Source: Paenibacillus borealis
GTDB taxonomy: Bacteria > Bacillota > Bacilli > Paenibacillales > Paenibacillaceae
Reading direction: 5' to 3'
Assembly: GCF_000758665.1 (NCBI RefSeq)
Contig: NZ_CP009285.1
Location: forward strand, 3,658,001 to 3,722,000
Length of the DNA: 64,000 bases
Shown in pieces: positions 7,197 to 16,516 of this stretch (the first letter of the stretch is position 1; each line of letters starts with the position of its first letter). The position numbers were made by a program, and so were the translations under genes. The notes beneath the pieces were generated by a model, which was not told the origin of the DNA, did no database searches, and saw nothing but the letters and a program-made list of their open reading frames with translations.

Positions 7197-8303
7197 ATGA
7201 ATGAGAATACGAAGCTGCTGTTGTTTACCGGCTCTTATGCAACTGCAGAGGAGAGCGGAGTTCAGGTATATGCTTTTGACGGTGCAGCAGGAGGTACACT
7301 TGAGCGGCTGGATACAGCAGAAGGCATAACGAACCCGACGTTCGTAAATGTGGATCCTTCCGGGCTGAAGCTGTATGCGATTGGCGAGAAGCCGAATGGT
7401 GAGGGAGGCAAAGAGGGGGAAATTGTAACCTTTGCTATTGAGCCTAAGACCGGCAAGCTGACTGAATTGAAGCGGACTCCGACGATGCCTGCTGCAGGCA
7501 AGGGTCAAACTACGACCTGTAACATCAACAGAGATCCTGAAAGTGAACATATTGTAGTATGCAGCTATCACGGTGGATTTGTAGGACTGCTTACCCTGGA
7601 TGCAGACGGATTACCTGTAGGGCTGACGGATACTGCAGTACATACCGGACATAGAGATCTTCCGGGCAAGGACCGGCCGCATCCGCATTCGGCCATCTTC
7701 AGCCCGGATGAGCGTTTCCTGTTTGTGTCTGATCTGGGACTCGATCTGATCCGGACTTACCGGATCAATAAGGAAGCGAAGACACTTGAAGCGCTTGGAG
7801 ATACTGCTCTGCATGAAGGCGCAGGACCCCGCCATTTCGTATTTCATCCGGATGGCAAATCTGCATATGTGATCAATGAGCTGGATAGTACCGTTACATC
7901 TTTCCTGTATAATGCTGCCGAAGGGACTCTGCAGACGGCAATTACGGTATCGACACTTCCTGAGGGATATCCTTCAGAGAATAACAGCTGCGCTGAAATT
8001 GCATTTTCCAAGGATGGCAGATATCTGTACGGCTCTAACCGCGGACACGACAGTGTGGTGGTCTACGCTGTGAATCCTGCATCGGCTGAGCTTACTTTGG
8101 TGGAGCATGTATCAACAAGAGGGGGGCATCCGCGCCACTTCACGGTAACGCCGGACGGAGCGTATCTGATTGTTGCCAACCGGGACGGCAATAATCTGGT
8201 AGTCTTCTCGCTGGACACTGCCAGCGGGCGGTTAACCTTCACCGGAAATACGGCGGAATTGTCCAAGCCGGTCTGTGTCATGCCTGCTGTATTTGCGGGA
8301 TAA
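7197..8303 (+). CDS. pgl: 6-phosphogluconolactonase (beta-propeller type)
   Basis: The 368-residue protein matches the seven-bladed propeller lactonase family (YbhE/YkgB type). Motifs include FTGSYA, GITNPTFVNVDPSG, HPHSAIFSPDERFLFVSDLGLD, GAGPRHFVFHPDGKSAYVINE, CAEIAFSKDGRYLYGSNRGHDSVVVY and GGHPRHFTVTPDGAYLIVANRDGNNLVVF. It should hydrolyse 6-phosphoglucono-lactone in the oxidative pentose phosphate pathway in the cytoplasm. GGAGGAGGAG precedes the ATG. It is a single gene ending at a strong terminator. Transaldolase and rpiA of the same pathway lie 10-12 kb away. Confidence 0.88.
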   Translation: MNENTKLLLFTGSYATAEESGVQVYAFDGAAGGTLERLDTAEGITNPTFVNVDPSGLKLYAIGEKPNGEGGKEGEIVTFAIEPKTGKLTELKRTPTMPAAGKGQTTTCNINRDPESEHIVVCSYHGGFVGLLTLDADGLPVGLTDTAVHTGHRDLPGKDRPHPHSAIFSPDERFLFVSDLGLDLIRTYRINKEAKTLEALGDTALHEGAGPRHFVFHPDGKSAYVINELDSTVTSFLYNAAEGTLQTAITVSTLPEGYPSENNSCAEIAFSKDGRYLYGSNRGHDSVVVYAVNPASAELTLVEHVSTRGGHPRHFTVTPDGAYLIVANRDGNNLVVFSLDTASGRLTFTGNTAELSKPVCVMPAVFAG

Positions 8304-8361
8304 GTAATTGGGAGCGGACAACAACTGTTAAGCGGAGCTTGTCCTGACAGGCAACTATGGC

Positions 8362-8402
8362 AAAAGGAACACCGGAATGGCTTGCTCCGGTGTTCCTTTT
8401 GA
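8362..8402 (+). terminator. Rho-independent terminator of pgl
   Basis: A 15-bp perfect stem (8362-8376 with 8386-8400) ends in a T-run. The A-run on the left may also serve the convergent hfq-like gene. Confidence 0.8.
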
Positions 8403-8458
8403 ATTCGGGACGGTTAAATTGTCGGTGTTAGGCCCAGAGATGCGCCGGGCGGGGCTGC

Positions 8459-8680
8459 TTATTTGAGCGAGACGGGCTTCAGCGGCACTACCGTTGAGAC
8501 TGCCGATTTGAAGAGCACGTTCTGTCTGCCGTCACCTTGACCCTGCAAGGTGATTGTATAAGCGTCATAAGAGGTTACAAGTCCCTGCATTTTGACTCCG
8601 TTAGTTGTAAAAATCGTCACGGGCACTTTTGTTGAGATACACTGGTTCAACAAACGTTCCTGTAATTTTAGACTTTCCAC
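8459..8680 (-). CDS. hfq: Divergent Hfq-like RNA chaperone
   Basis: The 73-residue protein aligns along its length with Hfq: LQERLLNQ (helix), VPVTIFTTNGVKMQGLVTSYDAYTITL (Sm1) and VLFKSAVSTVVPLKPVSL (Sm2). The signature Y-K-H-A is FKSA here, so Ser59 replaces the conserved His of the proximal RNA-binding pore. The rim segment reads CISTK rather than the Arg-rich form. It should form a hexameric RNA-binding ring. It is not next to miaA, the common location of hfq, so it may be a second, specialised copy. The GTG start has GGAG 10 nt upstream. Confidence 0.85.
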   Translation of the reverse strand: MESLKLQERLLNQCISTKVPVTIFTTNGVKMQGLVTSYDAYTITLQGQGDGRQNVLFKSAVSTVVPLKPVSLK

Positions 8681-8790
8681 TTTGGCAGCACTCCATCTTT
8701 ATATGAATTAACTTCTTAGGCAATTATAACACGGGAGAGTCTCTCCCAGGAAATCGGTCATGTGGCGTGAAAATAGACAAGGGGGTAGTT

Positions 8791-9471
8791 ATGCTTTATT
8801 ATCATTACTGGTCCGGCGGATTTCGCCGTTTTATATGGTTTTTGCTGGGATTTATCCTGATCGCTGTATTGGTTAAGCTGGGCGGAACTGCCGGCTTTGA
8901 CCGTGCAGTTATACATATGGTGCAATCTATGGAATCACCGCCGCTGACAGCGCTGGCCAAAAGCTTATCGCTCGTAGGCTCCTCGAAGCTGGCCATCGGG
9001 ATTTCGCTGCTGACTATGGCGATATTGTTCTTCGCGCTGAAGCACCGGATGGAGCTAGCCCTGTTTCTGTGGGTAGGCATTGGCTCACAATTGCTGAATA
9101 CTCTTCTTAAGCTGTGGTTCCACCGGGAGCGTCCCACCATTCACAGGCTGATTGAACAGGCGGGATACAGCTTTCCGAGCGGACATTCCATGGCAGCCTT
9201 CTCATTGTATGGGGTGATTGCTTATCTGCTCTGGAGGCATATGCGCAACAGGCGTGAACGCCTCGTCCTGATCCTGTTCACCGTGCTGATGACCGGCGGG
9301 ATCGGCTGGAGCCGGATTTATCTGGGAGTGCATTATCCGAGTGATGTGATCGGCGGATACGCAGCCAGCGGGGCATGGCTCATGTTGTCAGCCGCCTGCT
9401 TCGAGGCTTACCGGAATTTCAGGGAGCGCAGAGGGGCAGACCCGCACAGAAAAAAGGATGCCCGCAAATAA
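8791..9471 (+). CDS. PAP2-family membrane phosphatase
   Basis: The 226-residue protein has about six membrane segments and the three PAP2/type 2 phosphatidic-acid phosphatase motifs: KLWFHRERP (K-x6-R-P), PSGHS and SRIYLGVHYPSDV. Proteins of this type dephosphorylate phosphatidylglycerol-phosphate or undecaprenyl-pyrophosphate at the outer face of the membrane, and sequence alone does not choose between them. The start at 8791 follows AGGGGG at 5 nt; a GTG at 8767 is an alternative. It is divergent from the Hfq-like gene. Confidence 0.85.
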   Translation: MLYYHYWSGGFRRFIWFLLGFILIAVLVKLGGTAGFDRAVIHMVQSMESPPLTALAKSLSLVGSSKLAIGISLLTMAILFFALKHRMELALFLWVGIGSQLLNTLLKLWFHRERPTIHRLIEQAGYSFPSGHSMAAFSLYGVIAYLLWRHMRNRRERLVLILFTVLMTGGIGWSRIYLGVHYPSDVIGGYAASGAWLMLSAACFEAYRNFRERRGADPHRKKDARK

Positions 9472-9485
9472 TCTGCAGGGCATCC
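9456..9485. terminator. Hairpin between convergent genes
   Basis: GGATGCCC-GCA and TGC-A-GGGCATCC form a stem with one bulge. The hairpin overlaps the last codons of the PAP2 gene and has an A-run on its left. Confidence 0.5.
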
Positions 9486-9503
9486 GCCTCATTGACTGGA
9501 GCT

Positions 9504-10004
9504 TTAGCGTGTCTTCGGCGCAGCAGGCTGCTGTGGAGGCTTGGCCTGGTGAAACTGTGCTGAACGGCTTAGGCTCAGCTTGATCATAACAGGCAGTCCG
9601 GCCTTCAGCTTATCGGCGTCCTCTTTCGTAATCCGGCCGTCCTTGACTGACTCGTCTACTTTGAGGCTGGCTGCTTCGCTCAGCTTCTGGATATACTGAT
9701 CTTCGCTCCAGCCCTTTTTCTCTTGGGCGAGGGCATAGAGTGTCTTGCCCGCCTTCAAGCTGTCTACCAGCTCTGAACGGTCCATCTCAAGCAGCTTGGC
9801 CGTTTCGTTGATGATGAAGTGGCCTCCGGCTCTGAAGTTCCTGTTGGCACCGTGAGGATGGCCATGCTCCTTACCGGCATGAATGGAATCCGGTGCGGAA
9901 GTAGGTGTGCTGGCGGACGGGTTCTCGGCAAATGCGGCAGCCGGTGCCATAGTAAGCATTACGGCTGCGGCCAGCGCGGTTAATCTTTTGATATTGTTGT
10001 TCAT
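9504..10004 (-). CDS. Secreted protein of unknown function
   Basis: The 166-residue protein has a clear Sec signal peptide (MNNNIKRLTALAAAVMLTMAPAAAFA) with likely cleavage at A-F-A. A short His-rich linker (HAGKEHGHPHGAN) is followed by two small helical modules: ETAKLLEMDRSELVDSLKAGKTLYALAQEKKGW and a KLSEAASLKVDESVKDGRITKEDADKLKAGL segment. Such modules occur in small Bacillales secreted proteins of unknown role. I do not recognise a named family with certainty. The His cluster could bind metal. It is a single gene, convergent with the PAP2 gene. Confidence 0.65.
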   Translation of the reverse strand: MNNNIKRLTALAAAVMLTMAPAAAFAENPSASTPTSAPDSIHAGKEHGHPHGANRNFRAGGHFIINETAKLLEMDRSELVDSLKAGKTLYALAQEKKGWSEDQYIQKLSEAASLKVDESVKDGRITKEDADKLKAGLPVMIKLSLSRSAQFHQAKPPQQPAAPKTR

Positions 10005-10233
10005 GATTCACCTCTTCTGAGTTGTGTATTAGCTGACAAGTACCCAGTATTCCCCGAAAGCTGAAAGAATCCTTAAACCCGGCTTAAGCCATACTAAAAT
10101 TCGCCAGCTTACTTCATGGGTAATAATGTGTGTGCAACTATTAGAGATTTACCGAATACCTTCAGGATATACATAAATATTTAATAGCAGCATTTATATT
10201 AGAATTAGATCAAGCTTTTTAGGAGGGATGGAT

Positions 10234-11283
10234 TTGGCTTTTGGTGCCCGCATACTCAAAACAGGAATGGCAGTCACGCTCGCACTTTATCTGTCCGTTC
10301 TATTCAATTTCGCTTCCCCTGTCGGTGCGGCCATAGCGGCAATTTTCGCAATGCAGCCATCCATATACAGATCATGGAGGTATTTCCTCGATCAGATTCA
10401 GACCAGCACCATGGGGGCTGTTATTGCACTGCTGGGCGGAATGCTGCTGTCCAATGAACCGATTGCGGTCGGGCTGGTATGTATTCTGGTGATTATGATC
10501 AGCATGAAAATGAACCGCGCCGATACGATCGGCCTGACGCTGGTTACCGTGATCTCCGTAATGGAGGCATCCGGACAGTGGCAATTCGCGCTTACCCGTT
10601 TTCTGCTGACGCTGACCGGTATCCTGTCGGCGTTCATTATTAATATCGCTGTCTTTCCGCCGAAGCCGCGCAAGCAGTACATCCAGCAGATTGAGAATGT
10701 GTTCACCAGCCTTTCACTGTTGCTAAGGACTGCGGTATCACATGAAATGAAGGAAAGTGTATTCCGGGATGAGAAGAATAGCCTGGAAGGCTCCATTAAA
10801 GCACTGGCTGATAAGTATGCATTGTTCGAAGAGGAGCAGAAACAGCTCAGAAGGGCCAAATACAGTCAGACCAGACAGATGGTGGTGTATAAGAATCTGC
10901 TGAATTCTCTGCAGAAGGGATATCAGGTGCTGGAGGCTATAGACCGTCATTACTTCCAGGCAGAGCGCACAGAGCGGACTGATGAGCTGTTTGACCGCCA
11001 TCTGGAGCAGCTGATTAAATATCATGAGTACATCCTGCTGAAATTCGAGGATAAGCTGAAGCCTGGCGCGAATGATTCCGAACTGCTTGCGGATGACAAC
11101 GACCGGTTCCTGGAGGCAGCAATCCACGGGTATGATCCAGAGAAATCCGGACAGCTGAGGCTGTCTGTGGTGGCGGCGGCCATTTATGATTACGGCTACC
11201 AGCTGGATCGTCTGGATAGGGTTGCTGATCAGATTAACCGGATGAACACAGACGAGAAGGATACCGCCGGCATGAATGAATAA
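10234..11283 (+). CDS. ArAE/FUSC-family membrane protein (aromatic acid exporter-like)
   Basis: The ~349-residue protein has an N-terminal half with about five to six membrane segments. This includes ASPVGAAIAAIFAMQPSIYRSW, the hallmark of the ArAE_1/FUSC family. A cytoplasmic alpha-helical half of about 190 residues follows. The family is linked to export of aromatic acids, but substrates are unproven in Gram-positives. The ribosome site AGGAGGG directly abuts an ATG at 10228; the TTG at 10234, 7 nt from it, is the better start. It is a single gene. Confidence 0.75.
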   Translation: MAFGARILKTGMAVTLALYLSVLFNFASPVGAAIAAIFAMQPSIYRSWRYFLDQIQTSTMGAVIALLGGMLLSNEPIAVGLVCILVIMISMKMNRADTIGLTLVTVISVMEASGQWQFALTRFLLTLTGILSAFIINIAVFPPKPRKQYIQQIENVFTSLSLLLRTAVSHEMKESVFRDEKNSLEGSIKALADKYALFEEEQKQLRRAKYSQTRQMVVYKNLLNSLQKGYQVLEAIDRHYFQAERTERTDELFDRHLEQLIKYHEYILLKFEDKLKPGANDSELLADDNDRFLEAAIHGYDPEKSGQLRLSVVAAAIYDYGYQLDRLDRVADQINRMNTDEKDTAGMNE

Positions 11284-11374
11284 GATAAAGAACAAAAAAT
11301 CCGGTCCCAGAGGGAGCGGATGAATATATACATGAGGTTCAGTAGTATGATTAGTAAATAAATTAAGCGGAAAC

Positions 11375-11403
11375 TTGTAAAAGCGCTAAAGACTTGGTAA
11401 TAT
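11375..11403 (+). promoter_or_regulatory. Predicted sigma-A promoter of helD
   Basis: TTGTAA and TAATAT are separated by 17 bp, about 100 bp before the helD start. This is a sequence match only. Confidence 0.35.
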
Positions 11404-11506
11404 AAAAAGATATCGAATAACATAAAACCCAAAAAAACATAGTTATTCAATTTAATTATAACACGGAGAATTATGAATGTCAACCTTCTGAAGGGGATGA
11501 AATGCA

Positions 11507-13864
11507 TTGGATAAACATGATCACGAGTGGCAAGAAGAACAGGAGCGGGTAACCGGAATTACCAGACAATTATCTACCCACATCCGGCTGCTGTCGGAGG
11601 AGCTGGGACTCCACCGCACGGATGTCGTGGATATGCGTAAAGACTTCTGGGAGGAAGTTACGGTGAACTTCAGCAGCCCCGATGATCTGGGCGAGACCTC
11701 TACCAGCCTGCGGCAGCAGGCGCAGATCCTGAACGAACGCGAGCGCCATCATCTGCAATCCAGTAAAGCACTCAAAAAATATAAAAAGCTGGTCGTATCC
11801 CCCTACTTCGGCCGGATAGATTTCTCGGAATCTGCGGATACGGCGGCAGAAAAAATCTACCTGGGCATCGGTTCACTGATGGAGGATAACGGGACCTTCC
11901 TGATCTACGACTGGCGGGCCCCGATATCGAGCCTGTATTACGACGGTGCGCCGGGCCCGGCGGCCTATGACACACCAGGCGGTTTAATTACGGGGAACAT
12001 GGAGCTCAAACGCCAGTTTGTAATCGATAATGGAGAGATCGAAGTCATGTTCGATACCGGCGTAACGATCGGCGATGAGCTGCTGCAGCAGGTGCTAAGC
12101 CACAGCGCCGATGACCGCATGAAGAGTATCGTTGCGACCATCCAGAAGGAACAGAATGCGGTAATCCGCAACGACAGAAGCCGGATGCTGGTTGTGCAGG
12201 GAGCGGCCGGGAGCGGCAAGACTTCAGCGGCGCTCCAGCGTGTAGCTTACCTGCTCTACAAATACCGCGAGGTGCTGCAGGCGGACCAGATGCTGCTCTT
12301 TTCACCGAACCCGCTGTTTAACAGCTATGTATCAACCGTTCTGCCTGAACTCGGTGAAGAGAATATGCAGCAGACCACCTTCCAGATGTATCTGGAGCAC
12401 CGGCTCGGACAGGAGTTTCAGCTGGAGGATGTGTTCAATCAAACAGAGAGCCTGCTGAACGCGCCGGATGGACCGGAAGCCTCCATACGAAGAGCAGGAA
12501 TTACCTATAAATCCTCCGTATCTTTCCTGGATGTCATCCGGCGGTATGTAAACCTGCTGGAACATGAAGGAATGATGTTTAAGCCGTTGATGTTCCAGGG
12601 TCGTGCGGTTGTGGGCAAAGAAGAGATGGAGCGCCAGTTCTACAGCTATGATCCGGGTATCAAGCTGGCTAACCGGATCGAGCTGATGACGGGCTGGCTG
12701 CTCAAAAGAATAGCTGCGTTCAGCATTGAGGAACGTACTGCATCATGGGTTGAAGACCAGATTGAGCTTATGGATAACAGCGATTATCAGCGTGCTTACA
12801 ATATGATGCGCCGCAAGGGTGGAGGGCATAATGAGAGTTTTGATGACTTTGATACGGAGAAAATCATGCTCGCCCGTTATATCGTCAGCCAGCGGCTTAA
12901 GCCGCTGCGCGGGTGGACCAAACGCGGGCGGTTCGTCGATGTAAAGGGGCTGTACAGCAGACTGTTTACGGACCGGGAGTTAATGGACAGCTTGAACAGC
13001 AGCCGGGATCTGCCTGAGGAATGGGATGACATCTGCGATTTCACGCTGGCCACCATTGCCGGGAATGAGCTGGCCTATGAAGATGCGACTCCGTTCTTGT
13101 ATTTGAAGGAGCTCAGTCAGGGTTTCCGGACGAATACGCTGATCCGGCATGTCATTGTCGATGAAGTCCAGGACTATTCCCCGTTCCAGCTGGAGTTCAT
13201 GCGCCGGTTGTTCCCAAGGGCCAAAATGACGGTGCTCGGCGATCTCAACCAGGCGATCTACGCCCAAGGTGAGGTGCTGGGAGATTTGGCAGGATTGGTC
13301 AGCATCTATGGTGCAGAGAACACGGAGGTAATCTCATTAACCCGCAGCTACCGCTCTACCTATGAGATTGTCGAGTTTACTCGGGCAATGATCCCCGGAG
13401 GGGAGAAGATCGTACCCTTTAACCGGCGCGGCGAGGAGCCTCTGCTGACGGTGGTGGACAGTGAAGCCGACTTGCTGGCTTCGGTGGAGCAGGATGTGCT
13501 GAATCTGCACGCACAGGGCTATCACTATGTAGCGGTTATCTGCAAAACAGCGGAAGAAAGTGCACGGGTGCATAGCGAACTGCAGAGCAGACTGCCGGTA
13601 AGGCTGGTTACGAAGGAGACGCCTAATTTCCAGAAGGGTACGTTGGTGTTGCCTGCATATCTGGCCAAAGGCGTGGAGTTCGACGCGGTAATTATCTACG
13701 ATGGCTCGGCAGAGAAATATGGCCGTGAGCATGAACGTAAGCTTTTCTATACCGCTTGTACCCGGGCGATGCATCTGCTTCATATCTACAGCCTGGGACA
13801 GCCTAATCCGTTCCTTCCGGCTGCGGTGCGTGAGACTGTATCGGCAGGGTCTTTGCAGGACTAA
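11507..13864 (+). CDS. helD: RNA polymerase recycling motor ATPase HelD (UvrD/Rep-like helicase)
   Basis: The 785-residue protein has an N-terminal coiled-coil arm (about residues 1-100, E/Q/R-rich). It is followed by an SF1 helicase core: QGAAGSGKTSAAL Walker A at about residue 232, HVIVDEVQDYSPFQLEFMRRL (motif II), GDLNQAIYAQ (motif III), LTRSYRSTYEI (motif IV) and KGVEFDAVII plus LFYTACTRAMHLL (motifs V and VI). The arm, the inserted domain and the overall length match Bacillus HelD, which removes RNA polymerase from stalled complexes. The start is TTG with AAGGGGA 9 nt upstream. It is a single gene ending at a strong terminator. Confidence 0.88.
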   Translation: MDKHDHEWQEEQERVTGITRQLSTHIRLLSEELGLHRTDVVDMRKDFWEEVTVNFSSPDDLGETSTSLRQQAQILNERERHHLQSSKALKKYKKLVVSPYFGRIDFSESADTAAEKIYLGIGSLMEDNGTFLIYDWRAPISSLYYDGAPGPAAYDTPGGLITGNMELKRQFVIDNGEIEVMFDTGVTIGDELLQQVLSHSADDRMKSIVATIQKEQNAVIRNDRSRMLVVQGAAGSGKTSAALQRVAYLLYKYREVLQADQMLLFSPNPLFNSYVSTVLPELGEENMQQTTFQMYLEHRLGQEFQLEDVFNQTESLLNAPDGPEASIRRAGITYKSSVSFLDVIRRYVNLLEHEGMMFKPLMFQGRAVVGKEEMERQFYSYDPGIKLANRIELMTGWLLKRIAAFSIEERTASWVEDQIELMDNSDYQRAYNMMRRKGGGHNESFDDFDTEKIMLARYIVSQRLKPLRGWTKRGRFVDVKGLYSRLFTDRELMDSLNSSRDLPEEWDDICDFTLATIAGNELAYEDATPFLYLKELSQGFRTNTLIRHVIVDEVQDYSPFQLEFMRRLFPRAKMTVLGDLNQAIYAQGEVLGDLAGLVSIYGAENTEVISLTRSYRSTYEIVEFTRAMIPGGEKIVPFNRRGEEPLLTVVDSEADLLASVEQDVLNLHAQGYHYVAVICKTAEESARVHSELQSRLPVRLVTKETPNFQKGTLVLPAYLAKGVEFDAVIIYDGSAEKYGREHERKLFYTACTRAMHLLHIYSLGQPNPFLPAAVRETVSAGSLQD

Positions 13865-13886
13865 GATAGCTATGGATTGTCTATAT

Positions 13887-13921
13887 AACCGTCTTTGCGT
13901 GTAACGCAGGACGGTTTTTTG
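13887..13921 (+). terminator. Rho-independent terminator of helD
   Basis: AACCGTC..GCGT-GTA-ACGC..GACGGTT forms a stem and is followed by TTTTTT. Confidence 0.8.
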
Positions 13922-14000
13922 GCGTTAGCGAATACCGGACCGCAGAAAAAACCACAATAAGAGGTGTTGTGAACAATGAACTCTTAAAGGTGGTCAATCC

Positions 14001-15275
14001 ATGAAAGACAAAAAATGGGATCTGGCAGCGCTGGCCTCCATTCCTCTGATTATGACGCTGGGCAATTCCATGCTCCTTCCTGTTCTGCCGCAGATCGCCC
14101 GCGAACTCCGGATCTCATCCTTCAAGGTCAGCATGCTGATCACGGTGTACGGGCTGATGGCCATCCTGATGATTCCGGTGGCAGGTTATTTATCGGACCG
14201 GTACGGCCGCAAAAAAGTGATTCTCCCCAGTCTGCTTATTGCCGCCGCCGGAGGGGCGGTGTGTGTAGCAGCCGCATGGTTCTCCGACGGAGCAGCGGCT
14301 TACGGCTTTATCATTGCCGGGCGTGTGCTGCAGGGGGTTGGGGCAGCAGGAGCTTTTCCCATCGTGCTCCCCTTTGTCGGGGACCTGTTCAAGGATGAGA
14401 AGATTGTCAGCAAAAGCCTTGGACTCATCGAAACCTCCAATACCTTCGGTAAGGTGCTGAGTCCCATTCTGGGCGCATATCTCGGGCTGGTGCTCTGGTA
14501 TGCTCCGTTTATCGCCATTCCGGTGTTATGCCTCATTTCATTTCTGCTTGTCCTGTTCCTGGTCCGCAAGCCGGAGCCTAAGGAAGAAACTGTAAATATG
14601 GGTATCCGTGAGTTCATGTCCTGCATCGCAGGTATTCTGCGTGAGAAAGGGAGATGGCTGTATGCGATCTTTGCGATTGGCGGGATATGTATGTTTGTTA
14701 CGTTTGGAGTGCTTTTTTACTTATCGGAGACGCTTGAAGCCAAATATAATATGCACGGGGCGATGAAAGGATATATCCTGGCGATACCGCTGGCGCTGTT
14801 ATGCCTCGCTTCTTTTGTTACGGGCAAAGTCATCGGGCAGAATAAAACCAGAATGAAATGGCTGGGGTTTGGCGGGATGCTGCTGCTTACCGGGGCGATG
14901 ATTATGGCCGGCTTCAATTCAGGGATCATTCTGCTTACCGGGTTCTTGAGTTTGAGCGGGGTTGGAATAGGAATCACATTACCCTGTATGGATGCATTGA
15001 TAACGGAAGGGATAGAGAAGGAGAACCGGGGAACCATTACCGCCCTGTACAGCAGCATGCGATTTATCGGAGTGGCACTTGGACCGCCGATGGTCTCGCT
15101 GCTGATGTCATGGGGGCACTGGAAAGTATTTGGAACGATGGCAGGTTTGGGTGTGGCTGGAGTACTATTAACTTTATTCGCAGTTCACCCCAGCCAAGAG
15201 AAAAAAGACGGTAAGACCAGCTCCAAACCCGGAGCCGCACGCCAGCTGAATATTTATAAGCAGAAGGCAAGGTGA
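14001..15275 (+). CDS. MFS drug/proton antiporter
   Basis: The 424-residue protein has 12 predicted membrane segments and the MFS loop motif GYLSDRYGRKKV after segment 2. RVLQGVGAAGAFPIVLPFVGDLF is the antiporter-type region, and ITEGIEKENRGTITALYSSMRFIGVALGPP lies in the second half. It probably exports drugs or metabolites with proton exchange; the substrate is unknown. AAAGGTGG precedes the ATG. Its stop lies only 8 bp from the stop of the convergent exporter at 15284, so the two transcripts probably overlap at their 3' ends. Confidence 0.82.
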   Translation: MKDKKWDLAALASIPLIMTLGNSMLLPVLPQIARELRISSFKVSMLITVYGLMAILMIPVAGYLSDRYGRKKVILPSLLIAAAGGAVCVAAAWFSDGAAAYGFIIAGRVLQGVGAAGAFPIVLPFVGDLFKDEKIVSKSLGLIETSNTFGKVLSPILGAYLGLVLWYAPFIAIPVLCLISFLLVLFLVRKPEPKEETVNMGIREFMSCIAGILREKGRWLYAIFAIGGICMFVTFGVLFYLSETLEAKYNMHGAMKGYILAIPLALLCLASFVTGKVIGQNKTRMKWLGFGGMLLLTGAMIMAGFNSGIILLTGFLSLSGVGIGITLPCMDALITEGIEKENRGTITALYSSMRFIGVALGPPMVSLLMSWGHWKVFGTMAGLGVAGVLLTLFAVHPSQEKKDGKTSSKPGAARQLNIYKQKAR

Positions 15276-15283
15276 TCCAGGCT

Positions 15284-16504
15284 TTAATTAACTGGAGTGC
15301 TGCCGATTACTCCCTGTGCATTGGAGTGGCGTCTTCTGCTCCGCTGTGATAAATACACAGGGAGGTAGACGGCGAGCAGCAGGACAGGTGCGGCTATGGA
15401 GTATCTGTACATGACAGCGTAGCTTGTGTATAAGGCGATTGCCCCAAGCAGCATAGAGCCGATGGCAACACCAAGATCAAGCGAATTGAAGAACATGCCG
15501 TTGGCCAGTCCGCGCTGGCGCGGTTCTACAGATTGGATCATCCAGGTCTGAAGCGCAGGCTGCATCGATCCGAAGCCGAAGCCGTAACATAATGCGGCAG
15601 GGAACAATGCAGCGGTCGATGAGGCAAAAGAGAGCAGCAACAGTCCGCCGATGATGAACAGGCTTCCCGGAAGGAGCAGTGCTGCCGGACCAAACCGGTC
15701 ATAAATCTTACCGGACAGCGGACGGATAATGACGATCGAAACGGCATTGAACAGGAAGAAGTAGGCTACATGCGACAAGTGCTTCTCAGCGCCGTAGAGT
15801 GCCAGGAAGCCAATCAATCCGCCATAGGTGATGGACAACAGGAAGTTAAGCAGGCAGGGGAGAAGCAGCCTGCGGTATGCTCCGCCTCCAGAGGCTGCAG
15901 CCGGTACACTTGCGGGCTCTTTGTGTTGTGCAGGCAGGGTCTTGGCCAGCCGGAAGCCGAGCGGGAAGATGACGGCCAGCACAGCTCCTGCACCGAGGAG
16001 CAGGGAGCCGAATCCGGGCCCTTGCAGCAGGCTGAGGCCGATCAGCGGACCGGCAGACATGGCCAGACTGGTGGACAGTCCGAAATAGCCCATGCCCTCA
16101 CCCATCCTGCGGATAGGAATGACATCGGAGGCCATAGTCGGGAAGGCGGTACTGGCCATCCCGAAGCCTACACCGAATAACATCCGGAGCAGCAGAAGGG
16201 CGGCGATACTGCCAGCGAAATAATAGCCGGCCACGGCCGCAAGTGAAACTGACAGGCCGAGGAAGATCAGCAGGTTGCGTCCGCCCTTCTCCATAGCTCT
16301 GGCTGAGAATAAGCGGGAAGCGATAGCACTGAGTGCGAACAGGCTGGTCACGAGGCTGACCTGCACGGAAGTTGCATGCAGCGTTCCTTCCGCATACGCC
16401 GGGAGGGTGGATAAAGTCATCTGCAGGCCGGTGAACAGCAGCAGATTGCATAGTGTGAGAGTAATAAAGGGTTTGGTCCATAGACGTTCAGTTGAATGGG
16501 TCAA
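15284..16504 (-). CDS. MFS exporter downstream of a MarR regulator
   Basis: The 406-residue protein has 12 predicted membrane segments and MFS features: SRLFSARAMEKGGRN in the 2-3 loop, RMLFGVGFGMASTAFPTMASDVIPIRRMGEGMGYFGLS and RPLSGKIYDRFGP. The substrate is unknown. It starts at TTG 16504 with AGGAG 9 nt upstream, 12 bp after the marR stop, so the two form an operon in which the MarR protein presumably represses the exporter. Confidence 0.82.
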   Translation of the reverse strand: MTHSTERLWTKPFITLTLCNLLLFTGLQMTLSTLPAYAEGTLHATSVQVSLVTSLFALSAIASRLFSARAMEKGGRNLLIFLGLSVSLAAVAGYYFAGSIAALLLLRMLFGVGFGMASTAFPTMASDVIPIRRMGEGMGYFGLSTSLAMSAGPLIGLSLLQGPGFGSLLLGAGAVLAVIFPLGFRLAKTLPAQHKEPASVPAAASGGGAYRRLLLPCLLNFLLSITYGGLIGFLALYGAEKHLSHVAYFFLFNAVSIVIIRPLSGKIYDRFGPAALLLPGSLFIIGGLLLLSFASSTAALFPAALCYGFGFGSMQPALQTWMIQSVEPRQRGLANGMFFNSLDLGVAIGSMLLGAIALYTSYAVMYRYSIAAPVLLLAVYLPVYLSQRSRRRHSNAQGVIGSTPVN

Positions 16505-16516
16505 GGGTGTGTGCTC

